A stretch of 23,143 nt of DNA from Acetobacteraceae bacterium (GTDB taxonomy: Bacteria > Pseudomonadota > Alphaproteobacteria > Zavarziniales > Zavarziniaceae): NCBI GenBank assembly GCA_947379865.1, contig CANCOY010000063.1, forward strand, positions 1-23,143. The letters run 5' to 3'. Below the pieces are notes generated by a model, which saw only the letters and a list, made by a program, of their open reading frames with translations, was not told the DNA's origin and did no database searches. Numbering within the stretch: position 1 is the first letter of the stretch; the number at the start of each line of letters is the position of its first letter. The position numbers were made by a program, and so were the translations under genes. Below, piece by piece: positions 1-5,949 of the stretch.

Positions 1-414
1 GCCTCCAGCATGGGCGCCACCGCCTTCCAGAAGGGTCTGGGGGCGATGCATTCCCTCAGCCATCCGTGCTCGGCCCTGTTCCACACCCACCACGGCCTCA
101 CCAATGCCGTGGTCATGCCCTATGTGCTGGAATGGAACCGCGCCGCCATCACCGACAAGCTCACGGCACTGGCCCGCTACCTCGACCTGCCCAATCCGGG
201 CTTTGACGCGGTGCAGACCTGGGTGCTGGGCCTGCGCAAGCAGATCGGCATTCCCAACACACTCGCCGAAATTGGCGTCACCGCCGCCCGCGTCGACGAA
301 ATGGCCCCCATGGCCGAACAGGACCCCAGCACCGGCGGCAACCCCATCCCGGTAACCACGGCCGAATACGCCGAACTCTATCGGCGATGCCTGGATGGGC
401 GGCTTACGGGCTGA
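1..414 (+). CDS. Iron-containing alcohol dehydrogenase, C-terminal part (5' end outside the window)
   Basis: This is the C-terminal all-helical half of a group III, metal-dependent alcohol dehydrogenase, an NAD(P)-linked cytosolic enzyme that interconverts alcohols and aldehydes. The reading frame is open from base 1, so the start lies upstream; 137 residues are visible of a family usually 380-400 long. The segment GLGAMHSLSHP followed by HTHHGLTNAVVMPYV matches the family's metal-site signature; the first His of HSLSHP and the His of HHGLTNA correspond to two iron ligands of FucO-type enzymes. The tail, with NPIPVTTAEYAELYRRCLDG, is typical of this family's C-terminus. Substrate cannot be told from this part. 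It converges on the EamA gene with one base between the two stop codons. Family assignment is secure; specificity is unknown. Confidence 0.92.
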   Translation, partial: ASSMGATAFQKGLGAMHSLSHPCSALFHTHHGLTNAVVMPYVLEWNRAAITDKLTALARYLDLPNPGFDAVQTWVLGLRKQIGIPNTLAEIGVTAARVDEMAPMAEQDPSTGGNPIPVTTAEYAELYRRCLDGRLTG

Positions 415-415
415 T

Positions 416-1321
416 TCAGTCGGGGGTGGTGGCGACCGCTGCCACCCCGACAGTCTCTCCCGCCCGCCGCGCCAGTGCCGCCTGAATCAGCACGGCGCAG
501 ATGACCACAGCGCCGCCGGCAAGGCTGAGGGCGGTGGGGACTTCGCCCACGGCGATCCAGGCCCAGACAGGGCCAAGCACCACTTCCAGCAGGGTCAGCA
601 GAATGATCTGTGACGCCGGGACGTGGCGGGAGCCCATGACATAAAGCGCGCTGCCCAGCGCCAATTGGCCTGCCCCCAGCAGCACGCAGATCAGCAGGTC
701 GTGGGTGGAAATGGCGAGGGTTGGCGCCATGATCAGGGCGGCGCCCATGGCCCAGAGGGACATGTAACAAAGCACCGGCAGCATATCGATCTGGCGGCCA
801 GAGCGCAGGGCCACGGTGTAGAGCGCAAAGAACACGCCCGTCAGCACGCCCAGCACATTGCCCAGCAGGCCCGCTTGCTGCAGCCCGTCGAACACCATGA
901 TGGTAACGCCTGCCGTCGCCAGGCAAATGGCAAGCCAGGTGCCGCCGCCAATCCGCTCCTTCAGCAGGGCCCAGCCCAGCACGGCGGCAATGAAGGGGCT
1001 GGCGCTTTGCAGGAACAGCACGTTCGAGACCGTGGTCAGGCCAAGGGCAAAGACAAAGCAGGTGGAGGCACCGGCAATCAGGAAGCCACCCACCGGCCCC
1101 AGCCAGCCCACGGCACGAAAGGGCGCCACCACCCGGCCGCGATGGCGCAGCATCACGACCAGCAGCACCGCCGCCCCCATGCTGGCCGCCCGCCAGAAGG
1201 CGATGGTGCCAGAGGCGGCCTCGTCAATAAGGCGCACCAGCATGCCACCCGTGCTCCACACGAGGCCGGCCGCCACCACCAGGGCAACGCCCCGGGCATA
1301 ATTTTCCTTGTAACCCGACAC
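416..1321 (-). CDS. EamA/DMT-superfamily transporter
   Basis: A 301-residue inner-membrane protein with about ten hydrophobic segments arranged as two repeated halves, the pattern of EamA (drug/metabolite transporter) permeases. These usually export amino acids or other metabolites; the substrate cannot be read from sequence. Recognisable features are the N-terminal GLVWSTGGMLVRLI segment, the end of the first half (FLQSASPFIAAVLGWALLKERIGG) and its counterpart in the second half (LLTLLEVVLGPVWAWIAVGEVP), both carrying the family's helix followed by a charged E-R/E-V turn. The start is a GTG with AGGGG about eight bases upstream. It is the last gene of a minus-strand group after the aminotransferase and SemiSWEET genes, separated from the latter by 65 bases holding a 16-bp tandem repeat. 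It may share their transcript or have its own promoter there. Confidence 0.9.
   Translation of the reverse strand: MSGYKENYARGVALVVAAGLVWSTGGMLVRLIDEAASGTIAFWRAASMGAAVLLVVMLRHRGRVVAPFRAVGWLGPVGGFLIAGASTCFVFALGLTTVSNVLFLQSASPFIAAVLGWALLKERIGGGTWLAICLATAGVTIMVFDGLQQAGLLGNVLGVLTGVFFALYTVALRSGRQIDMLPVLCYMSLWAMGAALIMAPTLAISTHDLLICVLLGAGQLALGSALYVMGSRHVPASQIILLTLLEVVLGPVWAWIAVGEVPTALSLAGGAVVICAVLIQAALARRAGETVGVAAVATTPD
419..451. terminator. Hairpin at the dehydrogenase/EamA convergent junction
   Basis: GTCGGGG-TGG (419-429, one bulged G) pairs with CCACCCCGAC (442-451), a 10-bp stem with a 12-base loop. It lies in the last codons of the EamA gene and just beyond the dehydrogenase stop. There is no T-run. 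Candidate bidirectional terminator; the same bases encode the EamA tail. Confidence 0.35.
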
Positions 1322-1334
1322 GATATTGCCCCTG

Positions 1335-1382
1335 CCCTATGCCCCAGTGCCCCTATACCCCAGTGCCCCTATACCCCTGTGC
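1335..1382. repeat. Three tandem copies of a 16-bp unit
   Basis: Units lie at 1335-1350, 1351-1366 and 1367-1382. The unit reads CCCTATRCCCCAGTGC (R is G in copy 1, A in copies 2 and 3), and copy 3 has a T instead of A at position 12 (CCCCTGTGC). The array fills most of the gap between the SemiSWEET and EamA genes and lies just upstream of the EamA start. Its role is unknown: it could be an operator array or simple slippage product. Confidence 0.85.
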
Positions 1383-1386
1383 TCGC

Positions 1387-1650
1387 CTAGCCCCAGCGCA
1401 GCTTCATCGCAATGATGCCAACCGTCAGCACAAAGGTGACGGCATTTGCCACGATCACCGCCAGTGAGCCGATCAGCACCCCGTAAATGCCCCACAGCAG
1501 CACGCCGACCGTGAACAACAGGAACATGGCCAGCGAGATATCCGCTGCCGAGCGCGAGCGCCAGACCTTAAGCACCTGCGGCACAAAGGAAATGGTGGTC
1601 AGCGTGCCGGCGACCAGGCCGAGCAGTTCGGTACCCGCATCAACGCTCAT
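1387..1650 (-). CDS. SemiSWEET-type small transporter (PQ-loop family)
   Basis: An 87-residue protein with three hydrophobic helices, the size and layout of bacterial SemiSWEETs, which work in the inner membrane as homodimers and move sugars or related small solutes by facilitated diffusion. The diagnostic SFVPQVLKVWRSRSA stretch (Pro24-Gln25 in the first helix) is the PQ motif. SLAMFLLFTVGVLLWGIYG is the second helix with its Trp-Gly-x-Tyr-Gly, and the third holds the conserved Asn in IVANAVTFVL. The ATG overlaps the stop of the upstream aminotransferase gene by four bases (ATGA), so the two are very likely translationally coupled. That link suggests the transported compound may be tied to the aminotransferase, but the substrate is unknown. 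Confidence 0.9.
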   Translation of the reverse strand: MSVDAGTELLGLVAGTLTTISFVPQVLKVWRSRSAADISLAMFLLFTVGVLLWGIYGVLIGSLAVIVANAVTFVLTVGIIAMKLRWG

Positions 1651-2837
1651 GGCCGAGCCGCCCCGGTGGCGCCAGCCAGACGGTCGGCAATGGCGGGCAT
1701 GGCAGCGGCATCCACATTGGCAAAGGCAAAGCGCAGATGGCGTTCCTGGCCCGGGCCAAACATGGCGCCGGGCAGGGCCAGCAGGCCGTGTTCACGGGCG
1801 AGCCGCCGGGCTACCTCGGTTGACCCCTCACCGTCCCAGGGGTGGCGCAGGAAGGCGAAATAGGCGCCGATGGAGGCAATTTCGAAGCCGGTGTTGCGGG
1901 TGGCGAGCGCCCCCTTGAAGGCGGCCAGCCGCTGGCCCATGAGCTGGCGTTTTTCCTCGCGCCAGTCGGCCAGATGGCTGATGCCATAAAGGGCGGCGCG
2001 CTGGCCCACCTGGGGCGCGCAGATGGCCAGGCAATCCATCACCTTTGCCATCTCGTCCAGCAATGCGCGGCCTGCCACCACGGCGCCCACCCGGTAGCCC
2101 GCCAGGCAATAGACCTTGGAAAAACTGGTCAGCTGCACCAGTGTCTCGCGCCAGTTGGTGTCCGCAAAAAGGCCATGGGGCACGGCGCCAGCCACGGGCA
2201 GGAAATCGCGATAGGTCTCGTCCACCACCAAAGCAATGCCATGGCGGCGGGCCAGATCGGCAAAGGCGGCAATGGTGGCGGGGGGATAGATGGCGCCGGT
2301 GGGATTATTGGGTGTAACCAGAACAATGGCACGGGTGCTGTGGTCAATCAGCGCCTCCGCCTCGGCCACGTCGGGCACCAGGCCGTGTTCTGCGCGGCAG
2401 ATCAGGGGGCGTGCCTCGATCCCCAGCATGTCCAGGGTCATCTTGTGGTTGAAATACCAGGGGCTGGGCAGGATCACGGAATCCCCCGCCCGGGCCAAAG
2501 TGGTCATGGTCAGATAATAGGCCTGGTTGCAACCGGCCGAGATCAGCACATCCCCGGCGGTGATGTCCCCGCCATAAGAGGAGGCCAGATGCCCCGCATA
2601 GGCTGCGCGCAGATCGGGCAAGCCGGCGATGGCCGTATAGCCACCAATGCCAGGCGTCCGCACCACCTCTGCCAGATGATCGACGAGGGAGGCGGCCGGG
2701 GCATAGCCGGGCAGCGCCTGTGCCACGTCGATCAGGGGGCGGTCAGCGGGAAAGGTCACCCCCTCAACCCATGACCAGGCCTCGGCAATGGGCGGCGCCT
2801 CGACGGCGGCAACAAGGGGATTTACGGCAGGCGCCAT
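1647..2837 (-). CDS. PLP-dependent aminotransferase, class I/II
   Basis: A 396-residue cytosolic fold-type I aminotransferase that would move an amino group between an amino acid and a keto acid using pyridoxal phosphate. The expected residues are in order: GCNQAYYL cofactor-phosphate region near 102-109, TPNNPTG with Asn178, VVDETYRDF with Asp206 and Tyr209, the Schiff-base lysine Lys241 in SFSKVYCLAGYRVG (Arg249), and the carboxylate-binding Arg369 in HLRFAFAN. Length is normal. The ATG is preceded by AGGAAG at a good distance. It heads the minus-strand group with SemiSWEET and EamA genes and is divergent from the rhomboid gene across 160 bases. The family is certain. Whether it acts on aspartate, aromatic, branched-chain or another substrate is not decidable from sequence. 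Confidence 0.93.
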   Translation of the reverse strand: MAPAVNPLVAAVEAPPIAEAWSWVEGVTFPADRPLIDVAQALPGYAPAASLVDHLAEVVRTPGIGGYTAIAGLPDLRAAYAGHLASSYGGDITAGDVLISAGCNQAYYLTMTTLARAGDSVILPSPWYFNHKMTLDMLGIEARPLICRAEHGLVPDVAEAEALIDHSTRAIVLVTPNNPTGAIYPPATIAAFADLARRHGIALVVDETYRDFLPVAGAVPHGLFADTNWRETLVQLTSFSKVYCLAGYRVGAVVAGRALLDEMAKVMDCLAICAPQVGQRAALYGISHLADWREEKRQLMGQRLAAFKGALATRNTGFEIASIGAYFAFLRHPWDGEGSTEVARRLAREHGLLALPGAMFGPGQERHLRFAFANVDAAAMPAIADRLAGATGAARP

Positions 2838-2961
2838 GGCGTCTTCCTAGGCTGATGAACCGCTTGAATCAGGCAGGCCTTATTGTGGGGGCGCCATGGG
2901 CAACACGCAATCGCTGCACATTTCCCCATATCCGTCGCGCACAGGCCGTCATGCACGGGGG

Positions 2962-2978
2962 GTCGCCTTCGCGGCGAC
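2962..2978. other. Perfect 6-bp hairpin in the rhomboid leader
   Basis: GTCGCC (2962-2967) and GGCGAC (2973-2978) form a perfect stem closed by TTCGC, 19 bases before the rhomboid ATG. It lies in the 160-base divergent region between the aminotransferase and rhomboid genes. I could not identify convincing -35/-10 boxes there for either direction. Confidence 0.4.
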
Positions 2979-2997
2979 AACGTGATCATCTGCCGCC

Positions 2998-3765
2998 ATG
3001 CTTTCCCAGATGATCCTCCGGGCCTTGCCCGCCCACTTCCGCGCCAGCCAGGAGCCGCCCCGCGAGGGCAGCGGCGGAGAAGGCGGCGGCAGGCGTGGTA
3101 CCGGCGGCGCGGCTGATCCCGGTGCCAATGCCCCCATCTTCAACCTGCCTCCCATGGTGGGAAAGCTCATCGGCCTGAACGTGGCCGTGCATGCCGCCCG
3201 CTATTTCATAGCTGATGACGCCACGCTAGTGACGGCGCTGGGGTTCGTTCCGGCCCGTTATGGCGGCAGTCTGGCGGATGACGCCGGGCCTGATATGCCA
3301 GGCCTAGGCTGGACAGCGCTGGTTGCGCCCCTGACCTATCAGTTCCTGCACGGCGGGGTGGCGCATCTTGGGCTGAACATGCTCAGCCTTGCCGCCTTTG
3401 GCTCGGCGGTGGAGCGCCGCCTGGGGGGCTGGCGCATGTTGGCCTTCTATCTGCTGACGGGGATTGCGGCGGCCTTTGCCCATTGGGCCATGGACCCGGC
3501 CAGCCCAGACCCGGTGATCGGTGCGTCTGGCGCCATCAGCGGTGTCTTTGCCGGCGCCTTGCTGCTGCTGCGGGAATTGGGGCAATTCGGCAGTGGCCGC
3601 CGCCAATTGTTCCTGATCATCGGCCTGTGGTTGGCTATGACCGTGCTGACCGGCAGCAGCGCCCCACCGGGCACTGGCGGCGCCCCAGTGGCCTGGGTCG
3701 CCCATATCGGCGGCTTCTTTGCTGGGCTAGCACTTTGGCCACTGTTTGTCCGCAGGTCTCACTAG
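2998..3765 (+). CDS. Rhomboid-family intramembrane serine protease
   Basis: A 255-residue inner-membrane protease that cuts transmembrane segments of other membrane proteins. The catalytic dyad is visible: Ser177 in GASGAISG and His236 in HIGGFFAG, with the supporting HGGVAHLGLNM (His118, His123, Asn127) of the rhomboid core. About six hydrophobic helices follow a soluble, glycine- and arginine-rich N-terminal tail of some 45 residues. The APIFNLPP segment at 45-52 is where I would expect the conserved core of alphaproteobacterial relatives to begin. The ATG at 2998 is poorly supported because no clear Shine-Dalgarno precedes it; ATG 3010 is an alternative. The gene converges on holC with four bases between stop codons. 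Natural substrates are unknown. Confidence 0.93.
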   Translation: MLSQMILRALPAHFRASQEPPREGSGGEGGGRRGTGGAADPGANAPIFNLPPMVGKLIGLNVAVHAARYFIADDATLVTALGFVPARYGGSLADDAGPDMPGLGWTALVAPLTYQFLHGGVAHLGLNMLSLAAFGSAVERRLGGWRMLAFYLLTGIAAAFAHWAMDPASPDPVIGASGAISGVFAGALLLLRELGQFGSGRRQLFLIIGLWLAMTVLTGSSAPPGTGGAPVAWVAHIGGFFAGLALWPLFVRRSH

Positions 3766-3769
3766 GCGT

Positions 3770-4240
3770 TCAGGCCCGCTGTTCCCAGCGGCCTTCGGGG
3801 CTCTGGGCCCAATAGGTCACCTCATGGCCGGCGGCCTTGGCGCTGCGCCAGCGGTCGCGTGCGGCGGCAACGGCGGCATCATCGGTGCCATCGAACAGGT
3901 CGAGGCAGCGCTGGAAACCATCAAGGTCAGTGGCGGCGACGCCGTCCACCAGCACCAGCACCGTGGCACCATTGGGATTGCCCGGCCGGGTGCTTAGCCA
4001 GATGGGCTGGCGATGGGCGTCGGGATCAGGCGCCGCATCAGGATCAGCCGCTGCGGCGCCATGGGGCAGGAAGCTGTCGGCATCCCAGGTCCACAAGGCG
4101 GTGTCGAGGGACGCCACCCGCTCGGCCGAGGCCGCCAGGATAACGGCCCGGTGGCCCGCAGCCAGCGCACGCTCCATCAACCTTGGCAGCGCCTGTTCAA
4201 GGGGCATCTGCAGAAGATGATAGAAGGCATATGCGGCCAC
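3770..4240 (-). CDS. holC: DNA polymerase III subunit chi
   Basis: A 156-residue protein matching the chi subunit of the DNA polymerase III clamp loader, which binds SSB and helps clear primase. The N-terminus (AYAFYHLLQMPLEQALPRLMERALAAGHRAVI) has the family's FYHL start and the helix leading to the A-G-H-R/K strand. Further on are ALWTWDADSFLPHG and QPIWLS, the family's W-(T/S)-(F/W)-(D)-x(2)-S-F-(L/I)-P-H-G region, then a VLVLVDG strand and the terminal DRWRSAKAAGHEVTYW. The start is a GTG. It lies 41 bases behind pepA on the same strand, an adjacency I recall as common in Gram-negative bacteria, and is probably co-transcribed with it. An acidic, alanine-rich insertion (about residues 60-75) is a lineage variation. 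Confidence 0.93.
   Translation of the reverse strand: MAAYAFYHLLQMPLEQALPRLMERALAAGHRAVILAASAERVASLDTALWTWDADSFLPHGAAAADPDAAPDPDAHRQPIWLSTRPGNPNGATVLVLVDGVAATDLDGFQRCLDLFDGTDDAAVAAARDRWRSAKAAGHEVTYWAQSPEGRWEQRA
3776..3791. terminator. Hairpin at the rhomboid/holC convergent junction
   Basis: CCGCTG (3776-3781) and CAGCGG (3786-3791) form a perfect 6-bp stem with a 4-base loop, eleven bases past the rhomboid stop and inside the 3' end of holC. No T-run. Candidate terminator for the rhomboid transcript only. Confidence 0.3.
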
Positions 4241-4267
4241 GGGCGCGGTTCCGCTTTTCAGGCAGTC

Positions 4268-4281
4268 GGGGCCGGTGCCCC
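4268..4281 (-). other. Small hairpin directly after the pepA stop codon
   Basis: GGGGC and GCCCC form a 5-bp stem with a 4-base loop, abutting the pepA stop codon and before the holC start. There is no T-run, so it is at most an attenuator or mRNA 3'-end protector; it may be chance in GC-rich DNA. Confidence 0.3.
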
Positions 4282-5778
4282 TCAGCCCTCGTAATGGTCG
4301 GCAACAAGCCGGTCGAGCAGGCGCACGCCATAGCCCGTGCCCCCCTTGGGCACCGTGGCCTGGTCCTTCTTGGTCCAGGCCATGCCGGCGATGTCGAGAT
4401 GGACCCAGGGCACGCCGTTCACGAAGCGCTGCAGGAACTGGGCCGCCGTGATGGAACCAGCCACGCGGTCGCCGCCGATGTTCTGCATGTCGGCGATGTC
4501 GGAATTGATCTGCTTGTCATAGGCATCGCCCATGGGCATGCGCCACACGCCCTCGCCCGTGGCCTTGCCGGCTGCCGCCAACCGCTCGGACAGGGTGTCG
4601 TCATTGGAGAACAGGCCAGCGTATTCATGGCCCAGGCTGACGATGATGGCACCCGTCAGGGTCGCCAGATCGATCATGAAGCGCGGCTTGAAGCGACCCT
4701 GCGTGTACCAGAGGGCATCCGCCAGCACCAGGCGGCCCTCGGCATCGGTGTTCAGCACCTCGATGGTCTGGCCCGACATGGAGGTGACCACATCACCCGG
4801 CCGCTGGGCCGTGCCAGAGGGCATGTTTTCCACCAGGCCAGCAACGCAGACCACGTTGCACTTGGCCTTGCGGCCTGCCAGCGCCTTCATCAGGCCAATG
4901 ACGGTGCCGGCACCGCCCATGTCCCATTTCATATCTTCCATGCCGCCAGCCGGCTTGATGGAAATACCACCCGTATCGAACGTCACGCCCTTGCCCACAA
5001 AGGCCAGCGGGCCTTCCTTGGAGCGCGGCGCGCCATTCCACTGCATGACCAGCAACTGGCTGTCGCGGGCGCTGCCCTGGCCGACGCCCAGGAGGGCGCC
5101 CATGCCAAGCTTGGCCATCTGCGCCTCGCCCAGGATCTCCACCTTCACGCCCAGCTTCTCAAGGGCCTTGGCCTCCTTGGCGAGGCTCTCGGGATAGATG
5201 ATGTTCGCAGGCTCGCTCACGAGGTCGCGGGTCAGGAAGATGCCATCGGCAATCTTGTCGAGGGGGGCAAAGGCCTTGCGGGCCTCGGCCTCGCGCGCCA
5301 CGACCACGGTGAACTTGACGAGGCTGGGAAGTTCCTCGGGCTTCTTCTTGGTGTGGTACTTGTCGAAGCGGTAAGAGCGCAGGCGGGCGCCATAGGCCAC
5401 ATTGGCCGCGATGTCGGCCGGGCTCAGGCTGGCCCCCTCTACATGATCAACCGCAAAGGCTACCGCCGTCTCGCCGCTGGTCAGCAGGCGCCCGACCACG
5501 GCACCACCGGCCGCCTGGGCGCCCAGCGGATCAAGGTCGCCCGGCTTGCCAAGACCCACCACCAGCGCGCGCGAGATGCCAAGGCCCGACGGTGCCAGCA
5601 CCTCAAGCACCTGGCCACGGCTGCCCTTGAAGCGGCCCGCCTTGATGGCGCGGACAATGGCACCGCCCGTCCGCTCGTCCAGCGCCTTGGCCGCAGGCGA
5701 GAGAGCCCCATCGTCATGGGCCGTCACCACATAGGCGCCGCTACCGGGAATGGACGGTGCTGCAAAGGCGATCTTCAT
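4282..5778 (-). CDS. pepA: Leucyl aminopeptidase (M17 family)
   Basis: A 498-residue cytosolic, two-metal aminopeptidase that removes N-terminal residues from peptides. The catalytic domain carries the M17 ligands in order: Lys263 and Asp268 in GKGVTFDTGG, Asp286 in KWDMGGAG, and the family signature NTDAEGRL at 343-350 giving Asp345, Glu347 and the active Arg349. The N-terminal domain (about 1-170) is the usual variable, hexamer-forming part. I place the start at ATG 5778 (MKIAFAAPS), with GGGAGA a few bases upstream; the frame stays open another 162 codons upstream, but that extension is low-complexity and overlaps the divergent GT39 gene. A candidate promoter lies about 40-65 bases upstream. 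Some PepA proteins also bind DNA in plasmid resolution and transcription control; nothing here speaks to that. Confidence 0.96.
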   Translation of the reverse strand: MKIAFAAPSIPGSGAYVVTAHDDGALSPAAKALDERTGGAIVRAIKAGRFKGSRGQVLEVLAPSGLGISRALVVGLGKPGDLDPLGAQAAGGAVVGRLLTSGETAVAFAVDHVEGASLSPADIAANVAYGARLRSYRFDKYHTKKKPEELPSLVKFTVVVAREAEARKAFAPLDKIADGIFLTRDLVSEPANIIYPESLAKEAKALEKLGVKVEILGEAQMAKLGMGALLGVGQGSARDSQLLVMQWNGAPRSKEGPLAFVGKGVTFDTGGISIKPAGGMEDMKWDMGGAGTVIGLMKALAGRKAKCNVVCVAGLVENMPSGTAQRPGDVVTSMSGQTIEVLNTDAEGRLVLADALWYTQGRFKPRFMIDLATLTGAIIVSLGHEYAGLFSNDDTLSERLAAAGKATGEGVWRMPMGDAYDKQINSDIADMQNIGGDRVAGSITAAQFLQRFVNGVPWVHLDIAGMAWTKKDQATVPKGGTGYGVRLLDRLVADHYEG

Positions 5779-5815
5779 CGGGTCTCTCCCACAAGGGCAA
5801 AAGTCTGCGTCCCAT

Positions 5816-5843
5816 ATCTTAGGGTCGGTGTGTGGCCTGTCCA
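5816..5843 (-). promoter_or_regulatory. Candidate sigma70-type promoter for pepA-holC
   Basis: Read on the minus strand, TGGACA (5838-5843) and TAAGAT (5816-5821) are separated by 16 bases. An offset -35, TTGGAC, would give 17. The predicted transcript would start about 30 bases before the pepA ATG and include its Shine-Dalgarno. This is pattern matching only. Confidence 0.45.
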
Positions 5844-5884
5844 AGGGTCCGTGCCCGCCCACGTTTACCCGGCCTTCCATATAT

Positions 5885-5900
5885 CCTGCCCTATGCCCCA
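5885..5900. repeat. 16-bp sequence shared with the 1331-1346 intergenic region
   Basis: CCTGCCCTATGCCCCA occurs exactly at 5885-5900 and again at 1331-1346, where it runs into the first unit of the tandem repeat. Both copies are intergenic. This copy lies between divergent pepA and the GT39 gene. The last nine bases also form the left arm of an inverted repeat (CCCCACCCC 5896-5904 with GGGGTGGGG 5932-5940) ahead of the GT39 start. Confidence 0.8.
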
Positions 5901-5949
5901 CCCCCGCCGCATGATATATGCCGGGGGCGCAGGGGTGGGGGCGTTTACC

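Noticed and set aside
623..1390. A 255-codon plus-strand frame across the EamA gene
   Set aside because: It is the antisense frame of a clear membrane transporter. Its Gln/His/Gly-rich composition is what a GC-rich antisense frame gives.
1842..2774. A 310-codon plus-strand frame over the aminotransferase
   Set aside because: Antisense shadow of a gene with intact PLP-binding residues.
4183..5949. A long plus-strand open frame running into the GT39 gene, suggesting a much larger protein
   Set aside because: Bases 4183-5778 are antisense to pepA, whose catalytic residues are all intact. The antisense translation is His/Ala/Gly-rich with no family match, and the GT39 homology only begins after 5950.
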